A stretch of DNA of 7,088 nt, from the NCBI GenBank assembly GCA_018882645.1, contig VERM01000071.1, positions 1-7,088 on the forward strand, in the 5' to 3' direction. Position 1 is the first letter of the stretch, and each line of letters starts with the position of its first letter. Of the stretch, positions 1-6,284 are shown one piece after another. The notes under the pieces are model-generated. The model searched no databases. It was given only the letters and a program-made list of their open reading frames with translations, and was not told the DNA's origin. Position numbers and translations under genes: made by a program. Origin of the DNA: Ferruginibacter sp. Lineage in GTDB: Bacteria; Bacteroidota; Bacteroidia; Chitinophagales; Chitinophagaceae.

Positions 1-2
1 AT

Positions 3-629
3 CTCATGGCATACCAACTTAGCGGCAATCTGAATGATGGCGTTTTAAATATGCTTAACGCAAAATATATACTATACGAGAATAAACAAGGTGATAATGT
101 TGCGGAAAGAAATCCGAACGCACTGGGAAATGCCTGGTTTGTAAATAACGTATCCTTTGTAAAAGGGGCGGCTGAAGAGATGAAATCTTTATTCCATTTC
201 AACTCCAAAGATTCAGCGCACATCAGTCCAACGGAGATTGCCTATGTTGATGAGCAATACAAATCTGCAGTCGGCAGCTTTGTTACAAGAGACAGCAACT
301 CCATCATTACCATGAATTCTTTTGATAATGATGCCATAACATACAAGAGCAAAACAGCCGTAAATCAAATTGTCGTATTCAGTGAGATCTACTATAAAGA
401 CTGGAAGGCATACATTGACGGAAAGCCAGCAGATTACTTCAAAGCCAACTATGTTCTGAGAGGCATGAATATACCTTCAGGAGAGCATACCATAGAATTC
501 AAATTTGAACCTAAGGCCTTCTTTATCGGTGATAAAATAGGCAGAATATGCAGCTGGATAACCGCTTTATTGTTAGTAGCCTTATTGGCACGTATTTTTT
601 TAAAAAAGAACAAACATACATTGACTTAG
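3..629 (+). CDS. YfhO-family membrane protein, C-terminal part (5' end outside window)
   Basis: The reading frame is open to the left edge, so the ATG at base 6 is probably internal and about 208 residues of a much longer protein are visible. Numbering from that Met, features typical of the end of YfhO-family proteins are NMLNAKYIL (15-23), NPNALGNAWFV (36-46), SEIYYKDWKAYIDG (126-139) and ANYVLRG (147-153), followed by a beta-rich stretch HTIEFKFEP (161-169). One hydrophobic membrane segment follows at about 178-198, then a short basic tail KKNKH. From family knowledge, complete members are usually 800 residues or so with many membrane helices and a GT-C-like architecture; the Gram-positive YfhO is linked to lipoteichoic acid glycosylation. 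A role in moving a lipid-linked sugar onto an extracytoplasmic acceptor is inference here. The next gene starts about 20 bases after the TAG stop, suggesting co-transcription. The family is fairly secure; the substrate is unknown. Confidence 0.85.
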   Translation, partial: LMAYQLSGNLNDGVLNMLNAKYILYENKQGDNVAERNPNALGNAWFVNNVSFVKGAAEEMKSLFHFNSKDSAHISPTEIAYVDEQYKSAVGSFVTRDSNSIITMNSFDNDAITYKSKTAVNQIVVFSEIYYKDWKAYIDGKPADYFKANYVLRGMNIPSGEHTIEFKFEPKAFFIGDKIGRICSWITALLLVALLARIFLKKNKHTLT

Positions 630-649
630 TTCAATAAAATGATTTTCAT

Positions 650-1804
650 TTGCCAAAGCCAAATACTATAAACATCGCTGCGGTTGTTCCTTACAGGATT
701 TTTCCCGCTAAAATGGGCGGACAGAAAGGGATAGCCTTATTCTATGAATATCTTTCGACATTGGCTCCCGTGACATTGATAACAACAAAGAACAACGATG
801 TAGATGATTTTCAGGGCAAGGAAATCATCACTGTATTAAGCAATGCAAGATCAAGGTATTTCAATTTGTTGCTTTTTTTTAAAATAAGAAAGCTGATCCT
901 TAGAAATGGTTATTCTCATATGATTTTTGAACACCCCTATTTTGGCTGGCTTGCATTATTACTGAAATTATTTACCAAAGTAAAAATCATCATTCACTCC
1001 CACAACATTGAGTCTATCCGTTTCAAATCAACCGGCAAATGGTGGTGGCGATTACTTTGGCAGTATGAAAAAACAACCCACAGAATAGCAGACCTGAATT
1101 TTTATATTTCAGATGAAGACAGAGATTTTGCCATAATGAGATTTAAACTTGATCCTGAAAAATGCCTGACCATCACCTATGGATTTGAAAAAAAGCATCC
1201 ACCTTCAGATATGGAAAAAACAGAGGCTGGCAGAAAATTAAGAGCATTATATGCAATCCCTAGTACAAAGAAAATTCTTTTATTCAATGGCACGCTGGAT
1301 TACAGACCTAATCTGAATGCCTTGCAAATCATTTTAGATCAAATCAATCCATTACTGCTTCAGAAAGAGGATTTTCATTATACTATCATTGTTTGTGGTA
1401 AAAACCTACCTGAACAACTGGATGAACTCCGTTCCTATTCCTACAAAAATATAATCTATGCAGGTTTTGTTGAAGATATCAATCTGTATTTCAATGGTGC
1501 GGACATCTTTCTCAATCCGGTAATGGATGGAGGTGGCATTAAAACCAAACTCGTAGAAGCCTTGGGATATGACATGAAATGTATAAGCACAAAAAACGGT
1601 GCTATCGGGGTTCCTCAGCATATTACCAACAATCAACTCGTTATAGTAGACAACAACGATTGGAAATCATTTTCCGAAGCGATTATGAAAACAGATACTA
1701 CAAAACACATTGGCGAGGACTTCTTCAAGCATTTCTATTGGGGAAATATTGCCCAAAAAGCCCTTAATGCTATTGAACGCAATCAAAACAAAACAACTAA
1801 ATGA
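650..1804 (+). CDS. GT4-type glycosyltransferase (GT-B fold)
   Basis: A 384-residue protein of ordinary length for a retaining GT-B glycosyltransferase, probably cytoplasmic or peripheral to the inner membrane. The N-terminal domain starts with a beta strand (INIAAVVPYR, 7-16) and a Gly-rich acceptor loop GGQKGIALF (23-31); HSHNIES (116-122) is typical of the middle of this domain. The C-terminal nucleotide-sugar domain begins around 208 with ILLFNGTLDYRPNLNAL and carries DGGGIKTKLVEALG (293-306) and STKNGAIGV (313-321), the Glyco_trans_1_4 style variant of the GT4 donor site. E303 in KLVEALG corresponds to the second Glu of the EX7E motif; the first Glu position is not a Glu. The start is uncertain: the frame is closed by TAA at 635-637 and contains no ATG before residue 22, so TTG at 650 is the best choice. 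A start at Met22 would remove the first strand. The reductase gene begins 7 bases after the TGA stop. Donor and acceptor sugars are not determinable. Confidence 0.9.
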   Translation: MPKPNTINIAAVVPYRIFPAKMGGQKGIALFYEYLSTLAPVTLITTKNNDVDDFQGKEIITVLSNARSRYFNLLLFFKIRKLILRNGYSHMIFEHPYFGWLALLLKLFTKVKIIIHSHNIESIRFKSTGKWWWRLLWQYEKTTHRIADLNFYISDEDRDFAIMRFKLDPEKCLTITYGFEKKHPPSDMEKTEAGRKLRALYAIPSTKKILLFNGTLDYRPNLNALQIILDQINPLLLQKEDFHYTIIVCGKNLPEQLDELRSYSYKNIIYAGFVEDINLYFNGADIFLNPVMDGGGIKTKLVEALGYDMKCISTKNGAIGVPQHITNNQLVIVDNNDWKSFSEAIMKTDTTKHIGEDFFKHFYWGNIAQKALNAIERNQNKTTK

Positions 1805-1811
1805 TAGAAGA

Positions 1812-2780
1812 ATGAAATTACTCATCACCGGAATCAATGGTTTTGTCGCACAGCATTTTTTAAGATTCCTGACTTTAAACGATAAATCATTTACTATATT
1901 AGGAATTAGCAGATCTAAACAAATGATTGACCCCGATTCATTTCCGGAATTGAATCTAACTATACAACAGGCTGATTTACTGGACAAAAGCAAGGTAGGC
2001 GAAATAATAAAAAATTTCAGACCGGATTTCCTTTTGCATTTAGCCTCCGTGAGTAGTGTGGGTCATAGCTGGCTACAACCACTTGAAAGCTTTGTAAACA
2101 ATACCAATATTTTTCTGAATTTAGTTGAACAATTAAGGATTGAAAATATTCCATGTCGAATCTTGTCGATAGGTTCAAGTGAAGAATATGGAATTGTGAC
2201 AACAGATGATATCCCAATCACAGAAAAATGCAAATTGAATCCAATCAGTCCATATGCAGTGGCAAGAGTTTCACAGGAAATGATATCTGAGATATATCAT
2301 AAAGGATATGGTATGGATATTGTTATGACGAGATCTTTCAATCATATAGGGCCCGGGCAAAAAGACGTTTTCGTTATTTCATCGTTCGCCAAACAGCTTG
2401 CCAAAATATATTTATTCCCTGACCTAGAGAAAAAAGTTGTTGTCGGCGACAATTCCATCATTAGAGACTTTATTGATGTCCGCGATGTAGTGAAGGCATA
2501 TTACTTACTACTGAAGAATGGAGTCAGCGGAGAGATCTATAACATCTGTTCGGGAAATGGCATTTCAATAAAAGATGTACTGGAAAAAATGCGCAAACTG
2601 ATTGGCATAGAAATCACAATAGAAGAGAATAAAAAACTTTTCAGAAAAAATGACAACCCTGTAATAATTGGCAATGCCGATAAAATAAAAAATTCACTAA
2701 AATGGGCTCCCAATATTGATATAGATCAAAGCCTTACAGATATAATTGACTGGTGGAAAATACAGCTTAAAACTATTTAA
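1812..2780 (+). CDS. rmd: GDP-6-deoxy-D-mannose reductase-like extended SDR (RMD-like)
   Basis: A 322-residue extended short-chain dehydrogenase. The Rossmann motif GINGFVA (7-13) has Ala at the third Gly position, as many extended SDRs do. HLASVSSVG lies at 76-84, the serine site is GSSEEYG (121-127), and SPYAVAR (146-152) supplies the catalytic Tyr148. RSFNHIGPGQKD (174-185) and RDFIDVRDVVKAYYLLL (218-234) closely resemble bacterial RMD proteins I recall, such as those of Pseudomonas aeruginosa and Aneurinibacillus. RMD reduces GDP-4-keto-6-deoxy-D-mannose to GDP-D-rhamnose. No GDP-mannose 4,6-dehydratase is visible here, so substrate supply must come from elsewhere. The expected Lys of YxxxK is Arg152 (AGA codon). 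ATG 1812 was chosen because it puts the Rossmann strand at the N-terminus and lies just past the previous stop, with AGAAG upstream; an ATG at 1710 would overlap the glycosyltransferase and add 34 unrelated residues. A 6-deoxy-talose-forming reductase or another GDP-sugar epimerase/reductase remains possible. Confidence 0.85.
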   Translation: MKLLITGINGFVAQHFLRFLTLNDKSFTILGISRSKQMIDPDSFPELNLTIQQADLLDKSKVGEIIKNFRPDFLLHLASVSSVGHSWLQPLESFVNNTNIFLNLVEQLRIENIPCRILSIGSSEEYGIVTTDDIPITEKCKLNPISPYAVARVSQEMISEIYHKGYGMDIVMTRSFNHIGPGQKDVFVISSFAKQLAKIYLFPDLEKKVVVGDNSIIRDFIDVRDVVKAYYLLLKNGVSGEIYNICSGNGISIKDVLEKMRKLIGIEITIEENKKLFRKNDNPVIIGNADKIKNSLKWAPNIDIDQSLTDIIDWWKIQLKTI

Positions 2781-3900
2781 CCGCCTTTAATATAGACTCC
2801 CAAAGCAGCCCTGCTGTTCTGTCCCAGGAAAATTTATTCTTTTGAGTCTTTCCTTTTTCAATCAAATCATTACAAAGGTTATTGGAATTGTAGTATAAGG
2901 TTTCCATTCCCTTGCAAATCGAATCCGTATCAAACGGATCAACATATATAGCTGCATCTCCGGCTACTTCCGGAAGCGAAGTTGCATTCGAGGTCATTAC
3001 AGGAATCTCCGCAGAGAAGGCCTCTACAATAGGCAACCCGAACCCTTCAAAAACCGGAACAAAGGTCAGCGCGTACGCGCCTCCGAGAGCATGCTTCAAT
3101 TCATCATCCGACAAGCGTCCGGGAAAGATGATATCATCCTTATACTCACTTGACTCGTAAGCATCCAATAAAGCAGACTTGCTCCAGCGCATAACCCCTC
3201 CAATGATAAGTTTAAATTCACTTCCGGTCTTGGTCTTAAACTGATTGAATGCTACCAATAAACGCTGAACATTCTTTCTGGGGTGAATAGATCCTATAAA
3301 AAAGAAATAAGGTTTACCATGAGCGTATTTATTTCTTGCCGCCAACTTTTCATCTTCAGACAATTTATAAAAATTACTGTTTATGCCACAAGAAACATTA
3401 TCAATATTGCTTTCTTTAATATTATACAACTGAATGATATCTTTTTTGCTATATTCCGAAATAGTAGCAATTCTGGCAGCTTTCCTGGCAAATCGTTTGA
3501 AGAAAAAACGATAATACATTCTGTTTTTTAATGCTAAATTTTCAGGAAAATGTTCAAAATTCAAATCGTAGATGACGGGCAACTGTTTGCATTTACTCAT
3601 TAATGAGAGAAAGCCCTCAGCTGAGACAAACAAATCCGGTTTTATTTTTCTTAAATAAAAAGGCAATATGAACTCCAAATAAAAGACATATAAAATAGGG
3701 TGTCTGTAGGGAGGAAATATTTTTTTTATTTCAACATTAGCTCCTGTAAAATAAGGCTCATTAAAATTTTTATCGCAAAGCAAAATAAAAGTAACTTCAG
3801 GATGATTCCTTATGATTCGCTGAAAGGTATTTATTGTAAAATAACCGATTCCATCGAGCTGTTTGTTTCTGAGCACCCAACAATTGATGACGATTTTCAT
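2773..3900 (-). CDS. GT4 glycosyltransferase (GT-B fold) with intact EX7E motif
   Basis: A 375-residue retaining GT-B glycosyltransferase. The N-terminal domain opens with MKIVINCWVL and a short loop LDGIGYF (15-21). ATISEYSKKDI (145-155) is the usual serine-rich segment before the interdomain linker. The donor domain has FFFIGSIHPRKN (199-210), IIFPGRLSDDEL (257-268) and the classic FEGFGLPIVEAF (284-295), where Glu285 and Glu293 form EX7E, followed by SNATSLPEVAGDAA (304-317). Such proteins often are mannosyl- or rhamnosyltransferases, but specificity is not readable. The ATG at 3898-3900 is preferred: the frame stays open to 3999, but the extra 33 residues are a hydrophobic, AT-driven translation that precedes the normal first beta strand, overlaps the divergent gene and contains a candidate promoter. 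The TAG stop (2773-2775) overlaps the reductase end by 8 bases in convergent orientation. It seems to be transcribed alone. Confidence 0.92.
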   Translation of the reverse strand: MKIVINCWVLRNKQLDGIGYFTINTFQRIIRNHPEVTFILLCDKNFNEPYFTGANVEIKKIFPPYRHPILYVFYLEFILPFYLRKIKPDLFVSAEGFLSLMSKCKQLPVIYDLNFEHFPENLALKNRMYYRFFFKRFARKAARIATISEYSKKDIIQLYNIKESNIDNVSCGINSNFYKLSEDEKLAARNKYAHGKPYFFFIGSIHPRKNVQRLLVAFNQFKTKTGSEFKLIIGGVMRWSKSALLDAYESSEYKDDIIFPGRLSDDELKHALGGAYALTFVPVFEGFGLPIVEAFSAEIPVMTSNATSLPEVAGDAAIYVDPFDTDSICKGMETLYYNSNNLCNDLIEKGKTQKNKFSWDRTAGLLWESILKAVK

Positions 3901-3944
3901 ATAGAGTATTTGGATGACATAGTAAAAGAAAATAAAAATAAGTA

Positions 3945-3977
3945 CAAAAATAGATAAATAAAAATTTGTAATTTCAA
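3945..3977 (-). promoter_or_regulatory. Candidate Bacteroidota-type promoter for the minus-strand GT4 gene
   Basis: Read on the minus strand, TTG (3977-3975) lies 22 bases upstream of TATTTTTG (3952-3945), which fits the Bacteroidota -33 TTG / -7 TAnnTTTG pattern. A start of transcription near 3938 would leave an untranslated leader of about 38 bases before the ATG at 3900. The sequence is AT-rich, so chance matches are fairly likely. It also argues against the longer frame that begins at 3999. Confidence 0.4.
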
Positions 3978-3990
3978 CGCACAACCAGCA

Positions 3991-4935
3991 ATGATGCAAA
4001 GGCCATACTTCTCAATATGCATTCCATCTTACAATCGAGCAGCATCAGTAAAACGCCTGCTCCTTTCAATAGATTCACAAACATTCAGAGATTTTGAAGT
4101 TATTATAACAGATGATAGTAAAGATGAAGCTGTAGCACAGCTTTTACAAGAACTTAAACTTACATTTCCGGTCGTATATCAAAAAAACAATCCGCCTGCC
4201 GGGTCCCCTTCCAACTGGAATTTAGCAATTGAAAAATCAACTGGACAGTGGATAAAAATTATGCATGATGATGACTTTTTTTCTGGTGAGAACAGCCTCT
4301 ATGAGTTTTATATGGCAAGCAAGAGACATAAGAAAGACTTTATCTGCTCAGGATTTAACGAAATCAACTATGAGACGCAACAATCACGCACATATGTTAT
4401 TTCAAAAATTGAGGAAAAAATGCTCAGATACTCTCCATTATGTCTGTTCAAAAAAAACTTTATAGGACACCCAAGCACCACACTTCTAAAAAATAACAGA
4501 AAAGAATGGTTTGATCCTCTATTAAAATGGGTAGTGGATTTTGAATTTTATATAAGAGTATTGAAAGAAAAAAAAGGAATCGCAATCATAAAAAAACCTT
4601 TGATAAACATTGGCATCAGTGATACACAAATTACAAAAAAAGTGTTCCGTAAAATTGAAATTGAAATACCAGAAAATATTTATCTACTGAATAAAATTGG
4701 CATTAAAAATCTTAAAAATCTATTTGTGACTGATTATTACTGGCGGTTGTTTAGAAATTTAAAAATTGAAAATGTAGAATCATTGAAATTTTATATCCCC
4801 TTAGAAAACTTACCCAGGCAACTTAAATCCATCATTTCCTTTCAAAATAAAATCGGCATGGATAAAATCTCAAAGAATAGATATATATCAAAAATAATGA
4901 CGTTATATTTTTATTTAAGACATGTACTGTTATAA
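3991..4935 (+). CDS. GT2 family glycosyltransferase (GT-A fold)
   Basis: A 314-residue inverting GT-A type glycosyltransferase. The N-terminus shows FSICIPSYNR (7-16) and the nucleotide-binding strand VIITDDS (37-43). GSPSNWNLAIEKSTGQW (71-87) leads into the metal-binding DXD motif in KIMHDDDFF (89-97, Asp93-95). GHPSTTLL (159-166) and WVVDFEFYIRVL (180-191) follow; the acidic residues around Asp183 sit where the catalytic base usually lies. The last 100 or so residues are basic and helical in character, without a convincing membrane helix, so membrane attachment would be peripheral. Two ATG codons in tandem (3991, 3994) could start it; the first is used. It is divergent from the GT4 gene, with 90 bases between start codons, and convergent with the methyltransferase-like gene. 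Its base composition is distinctly AT-rich (16 G+C in the 60 bases from 4501), unlike the genes to its left. Sugar specificity is unknown. Confidence 0.92.
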   Translation: MMQRPYFSICIPSYNRAASVKRLLLSIDSQTFRDFEVIITDDSKDEAVAQLLQELKLTFPVVYQKNNPPAGSPSNWNLAIEKSTGQWIKIMHDDDFFSGENSLYEFYMASKRHKKDFICSGFNEINYETQQSRTYVISKIEEKMLRYSPLCLFKKNFIGHPSTTLLKNNRKEWFDPLLKWVVDFEFYIRVLKEKKGIAIIKKPLINIGISDTQITKKVFRKIEIEIPENIYLLNKIGIKNLKNLFVTDYYWRLFRNLKIENVESLKFYIPLENLPRQLKSIISFQNKIGMDKISKNRYISKIMTLYFYLRHVLL

Positions 4936-5054
4936 TTTTTGCTTACACTTTAATGATTGCGACCAGAACCTATAAGAAATTGTGGAACTAAAATCAAATC
5001 AATTTCAAATAGTCAAGTAATTGGAATGATAAGCAAAATCAATAAAGAAATAAT
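4936..5054. other. Convergent intergenic gap without a recognisable gene
   Basis: This 119-base AT-rich gap separates two converging genes. It contains no plausible coding frame and no clear stem-loop followed by T's. The only structure noticed is a 9-base inverted repeat, TTTTGCTTA at 4937-4945 against TAAGCAAAA at 5030-5038, with an 84-base loop. That is too far apart for an ordinary intrinsic terminator and may be chance. Confidence 0.5.
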
Positions 5055-5711
5055 TTAGTATACTTTATCTCTAAATTTTAGTGAAATGAAGTCATATCCC
5101 CTAACAAGAAAGTTTTTTTTGAACTTGTTTTTGGGTAGTAAATATACATACCCTTCATCATTATAAGATCTCATGATTTCGTGCGTTTCGGAAAAAAGCC
5201 TTTCGATAAATTTAATGTTCCTGACCTTGGGGGGGATTATGTTTTCTGAGATGTTTCCATAATCATATCGACCAAGTTCATAAATTCTTAAGTCATCTAC
5301 CAAAATGACATCTTGAAATTTATTTACTCTTTGAACAATTATATCAAGCTCTTTCTCTAGTGGTAACCTAATTTTTTCATCTGCAAATTCATTATAATCA
5401 TTAATGCCTTCGTCCGCTCCAGGATAGTGAGCATCAAGCCAAAAAATACAATTACCATCGATATCAGGCAAAGTTAATTGAAGCGCATCTATGCTATTAT
5501 TTAGAATGACATTTACTCTTAAGTCATTTTGAAATCTTAAGGATGAACTATTCGCAAATTCAGGCATTATCTCTGACGAAAATAGTGCTTTGAAATTAAA
5601 CTGAGAGGCATAACATAGGCCATCTCCTCTCCAAGTTCCGGTTTCAAAAAAATATTCAATTTTAAATTCACTAATTATCCTTTTTAAGTCAAACCGTCTT
5701 AAACTTCCCAT
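5055..5711 (-). CDS. Class I SAM methyltransferase-like protein of unknown activity
   Basis: A 218-residue protein with a Rossmann-like pattern. FFETGTWRGDG (21-31) resembles the Gly-rich SAM-binding loop, SSEI (45-48) fits the acidic end of the second strand, NNSIDAL (71-77) fits the following loop, and NCIFWLDAHYPGAD (87-100) and VILVDDLRIY (135-144) fit strands four and five. ETGT...G and FWLDAHY/FWLDGHY motifs recur in poorly characterised methyltransferase-like proteins near glycosyltransferases, as far as I recall. Whether this one methylates a sugar is inference; I do not recognise a named gene. Its ATG (5711-5709) lies inside the end of the preceding methyltransferase gene, overlapping by 13 bases, which suggests translational coupling. 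An in-frame run of seven C (window G's at 5229-5235) encodes part of IIPPK near residue 159; slippage there would alter the last 58 or so residues. Confidence 0.75.
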   Translation of the reverse strand: MGSLRRFDLKRIISEFKIEYFFETGTWRGDGLCYASQFNFKALFSSEIMPEFANSSSLRFQNDLRVNVILNNSIDALQLTLPDIDGNCIFWLDAHYPGADEGINDYNEFADEKIRLPLEKELDIIVQRVNKFQDVILVDDLRIYELGRYDYGNISENIIPPKVRNIKFIERLFSETHEIMRSYNDEGYVYLLPKNKFKKNFLVRGYDFISLKFRDKVY

Positions 5712-6277
5712 TTATGTATTTTTAAAATGATAATAACATTATAATCAATTTCGCAATCGCTCTCAAATAAAATATCATACTGAATGTTCTTTACTTCTAG
5801 AATTTCGTTCTTAATAAAATTTAATCCCATATCTGCATGAACATGATGTGAATTTAGTGGCTGACCGGTTTTTAGACAATGTTGTTCATACTTTTGTTGA
5901 TCAGGGAACACAAGTATTAAATTGCCTCCTGATTGAAGGATTCGAATAAACTCAATTAAAATTCTATTCGTATCTTCGAAATCTTCAATGAGATGACTGC
6001 TATATACAAAATCAAAAGTATTGTCATCAACGGGAATTTTCTCGTTGGAAATGTCACAAGCTATATCAACTTTATCATGACCAGTTTTAGCATATGGCTT
6101 AGCATAATCTATACCCAAGCAATCAGTTTTCTTTATTTTATCACCACCAAAGCCAATGTCACAGCCATGTCCTGTACAATAAGGTAAAACTAAGTTTCTT
6201 ACTTTATGAGTTTCAGAAACGTAAACTTCCAGTATTCCGATTTTACTTTTTATTTTTCTAATTAGTTTATTCCACAT
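5699..6277 (-). CDS. Class I SAM-dependent methyltransferase (Methyltransf_11-like)
   Basis: A 192-residue compact class I methyltransferase, cytoplasmic. The SAM-binding loop is GHGCDIGFGG (36-45), LGIDYA (54-59) ends strand two, and DIACDIS (71-77) provides the usual Asp near the adenine. FDFVYSSHLIEDFEDT (88-103) matches the FD-V-SSH-LEH region of Methyltransf_11 proteins with IED in place of LEH. ILQSGGNLILVFPD (113-126) is the post-strand-five hairpin, and KTGQPLNSHHVHAD (136-149) is typical of a subgroup found in polysaccharide gene clusters. O-methylation of a glycan is a reasonable inference, not shown. The start ATG at 6277 is 7 bases after the stop of the GT9 gene, and the 3' end overlaps the next gene by 13 bases, placing it in the middle of a three-gene operon. 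Some of its rows are very AT-rich (13 G+C in the 60 bases from 5761). Confidence 0.88.
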   Translation of the reverse strand: MWNKLIRKIKSKIGILEVYVSETHKVRNLVLPYCTGHGCDIGFGGDKIKKTDCLGIDYAKPYAKTGHDKVDIACDISNEKIPVDDNTFDFVYSSHLIEDFEDTNRILIEFIRILQSGGNLILVFPDQQKYEQHCLKTGQPLNSHHVHADMGLNFIKNEILEVKNIQYDILFESDCEIDYNVIIILKIHKWEV

Positions 6278-6284
6278 TATATTT

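Noticed and set aside
873..880. T8 run in the first GT4 gene and A8/T8 runs at 4450-4457, 4568-4575 and 5113-5120 as phase-variation sites
   Set aside because: Runs of eight A or T are common by chance in DNA this AT-rich and encode ordinary Phe or Lys codons. They do not stand out as the C7 tract does.
1710..1811. Upstream ATG that would extend the RMD-like gene by 34 residues
   Set aside because: It lies inside the glycosyltransferase coding sequence, and the extension carries nothing expected before the Rossmann strand, whereas ATG 1812 is placed correctly.
2804..2815. AGCAG-CC-CTGCT palindrome as a terminator between the convergent genes
   Set aside because: It lies inside the minus-strand coding sequence, the loop would be only two bases (or the stem four pairs), and no T-run follows it.
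2912..3957. Plus-strand open frames of 82-85 codons opposite the GT4 gene
   Set aside because: They are antisense shadows of a well-supported glycosyltransferase, with no recognisable motifs.
3901..3999. N-terminal extension of the minus-strand GT4 gene with a hydrophobic, membrane-like segment
   Set aside because: The extra 33 residues come before the canonical first beta strand (MKIVINCW), overlap the divergent gene's start, and cover a candidate promoter. AT-rich non-coding DNA readily gives Phe/Ile/Tyr-rich translations.
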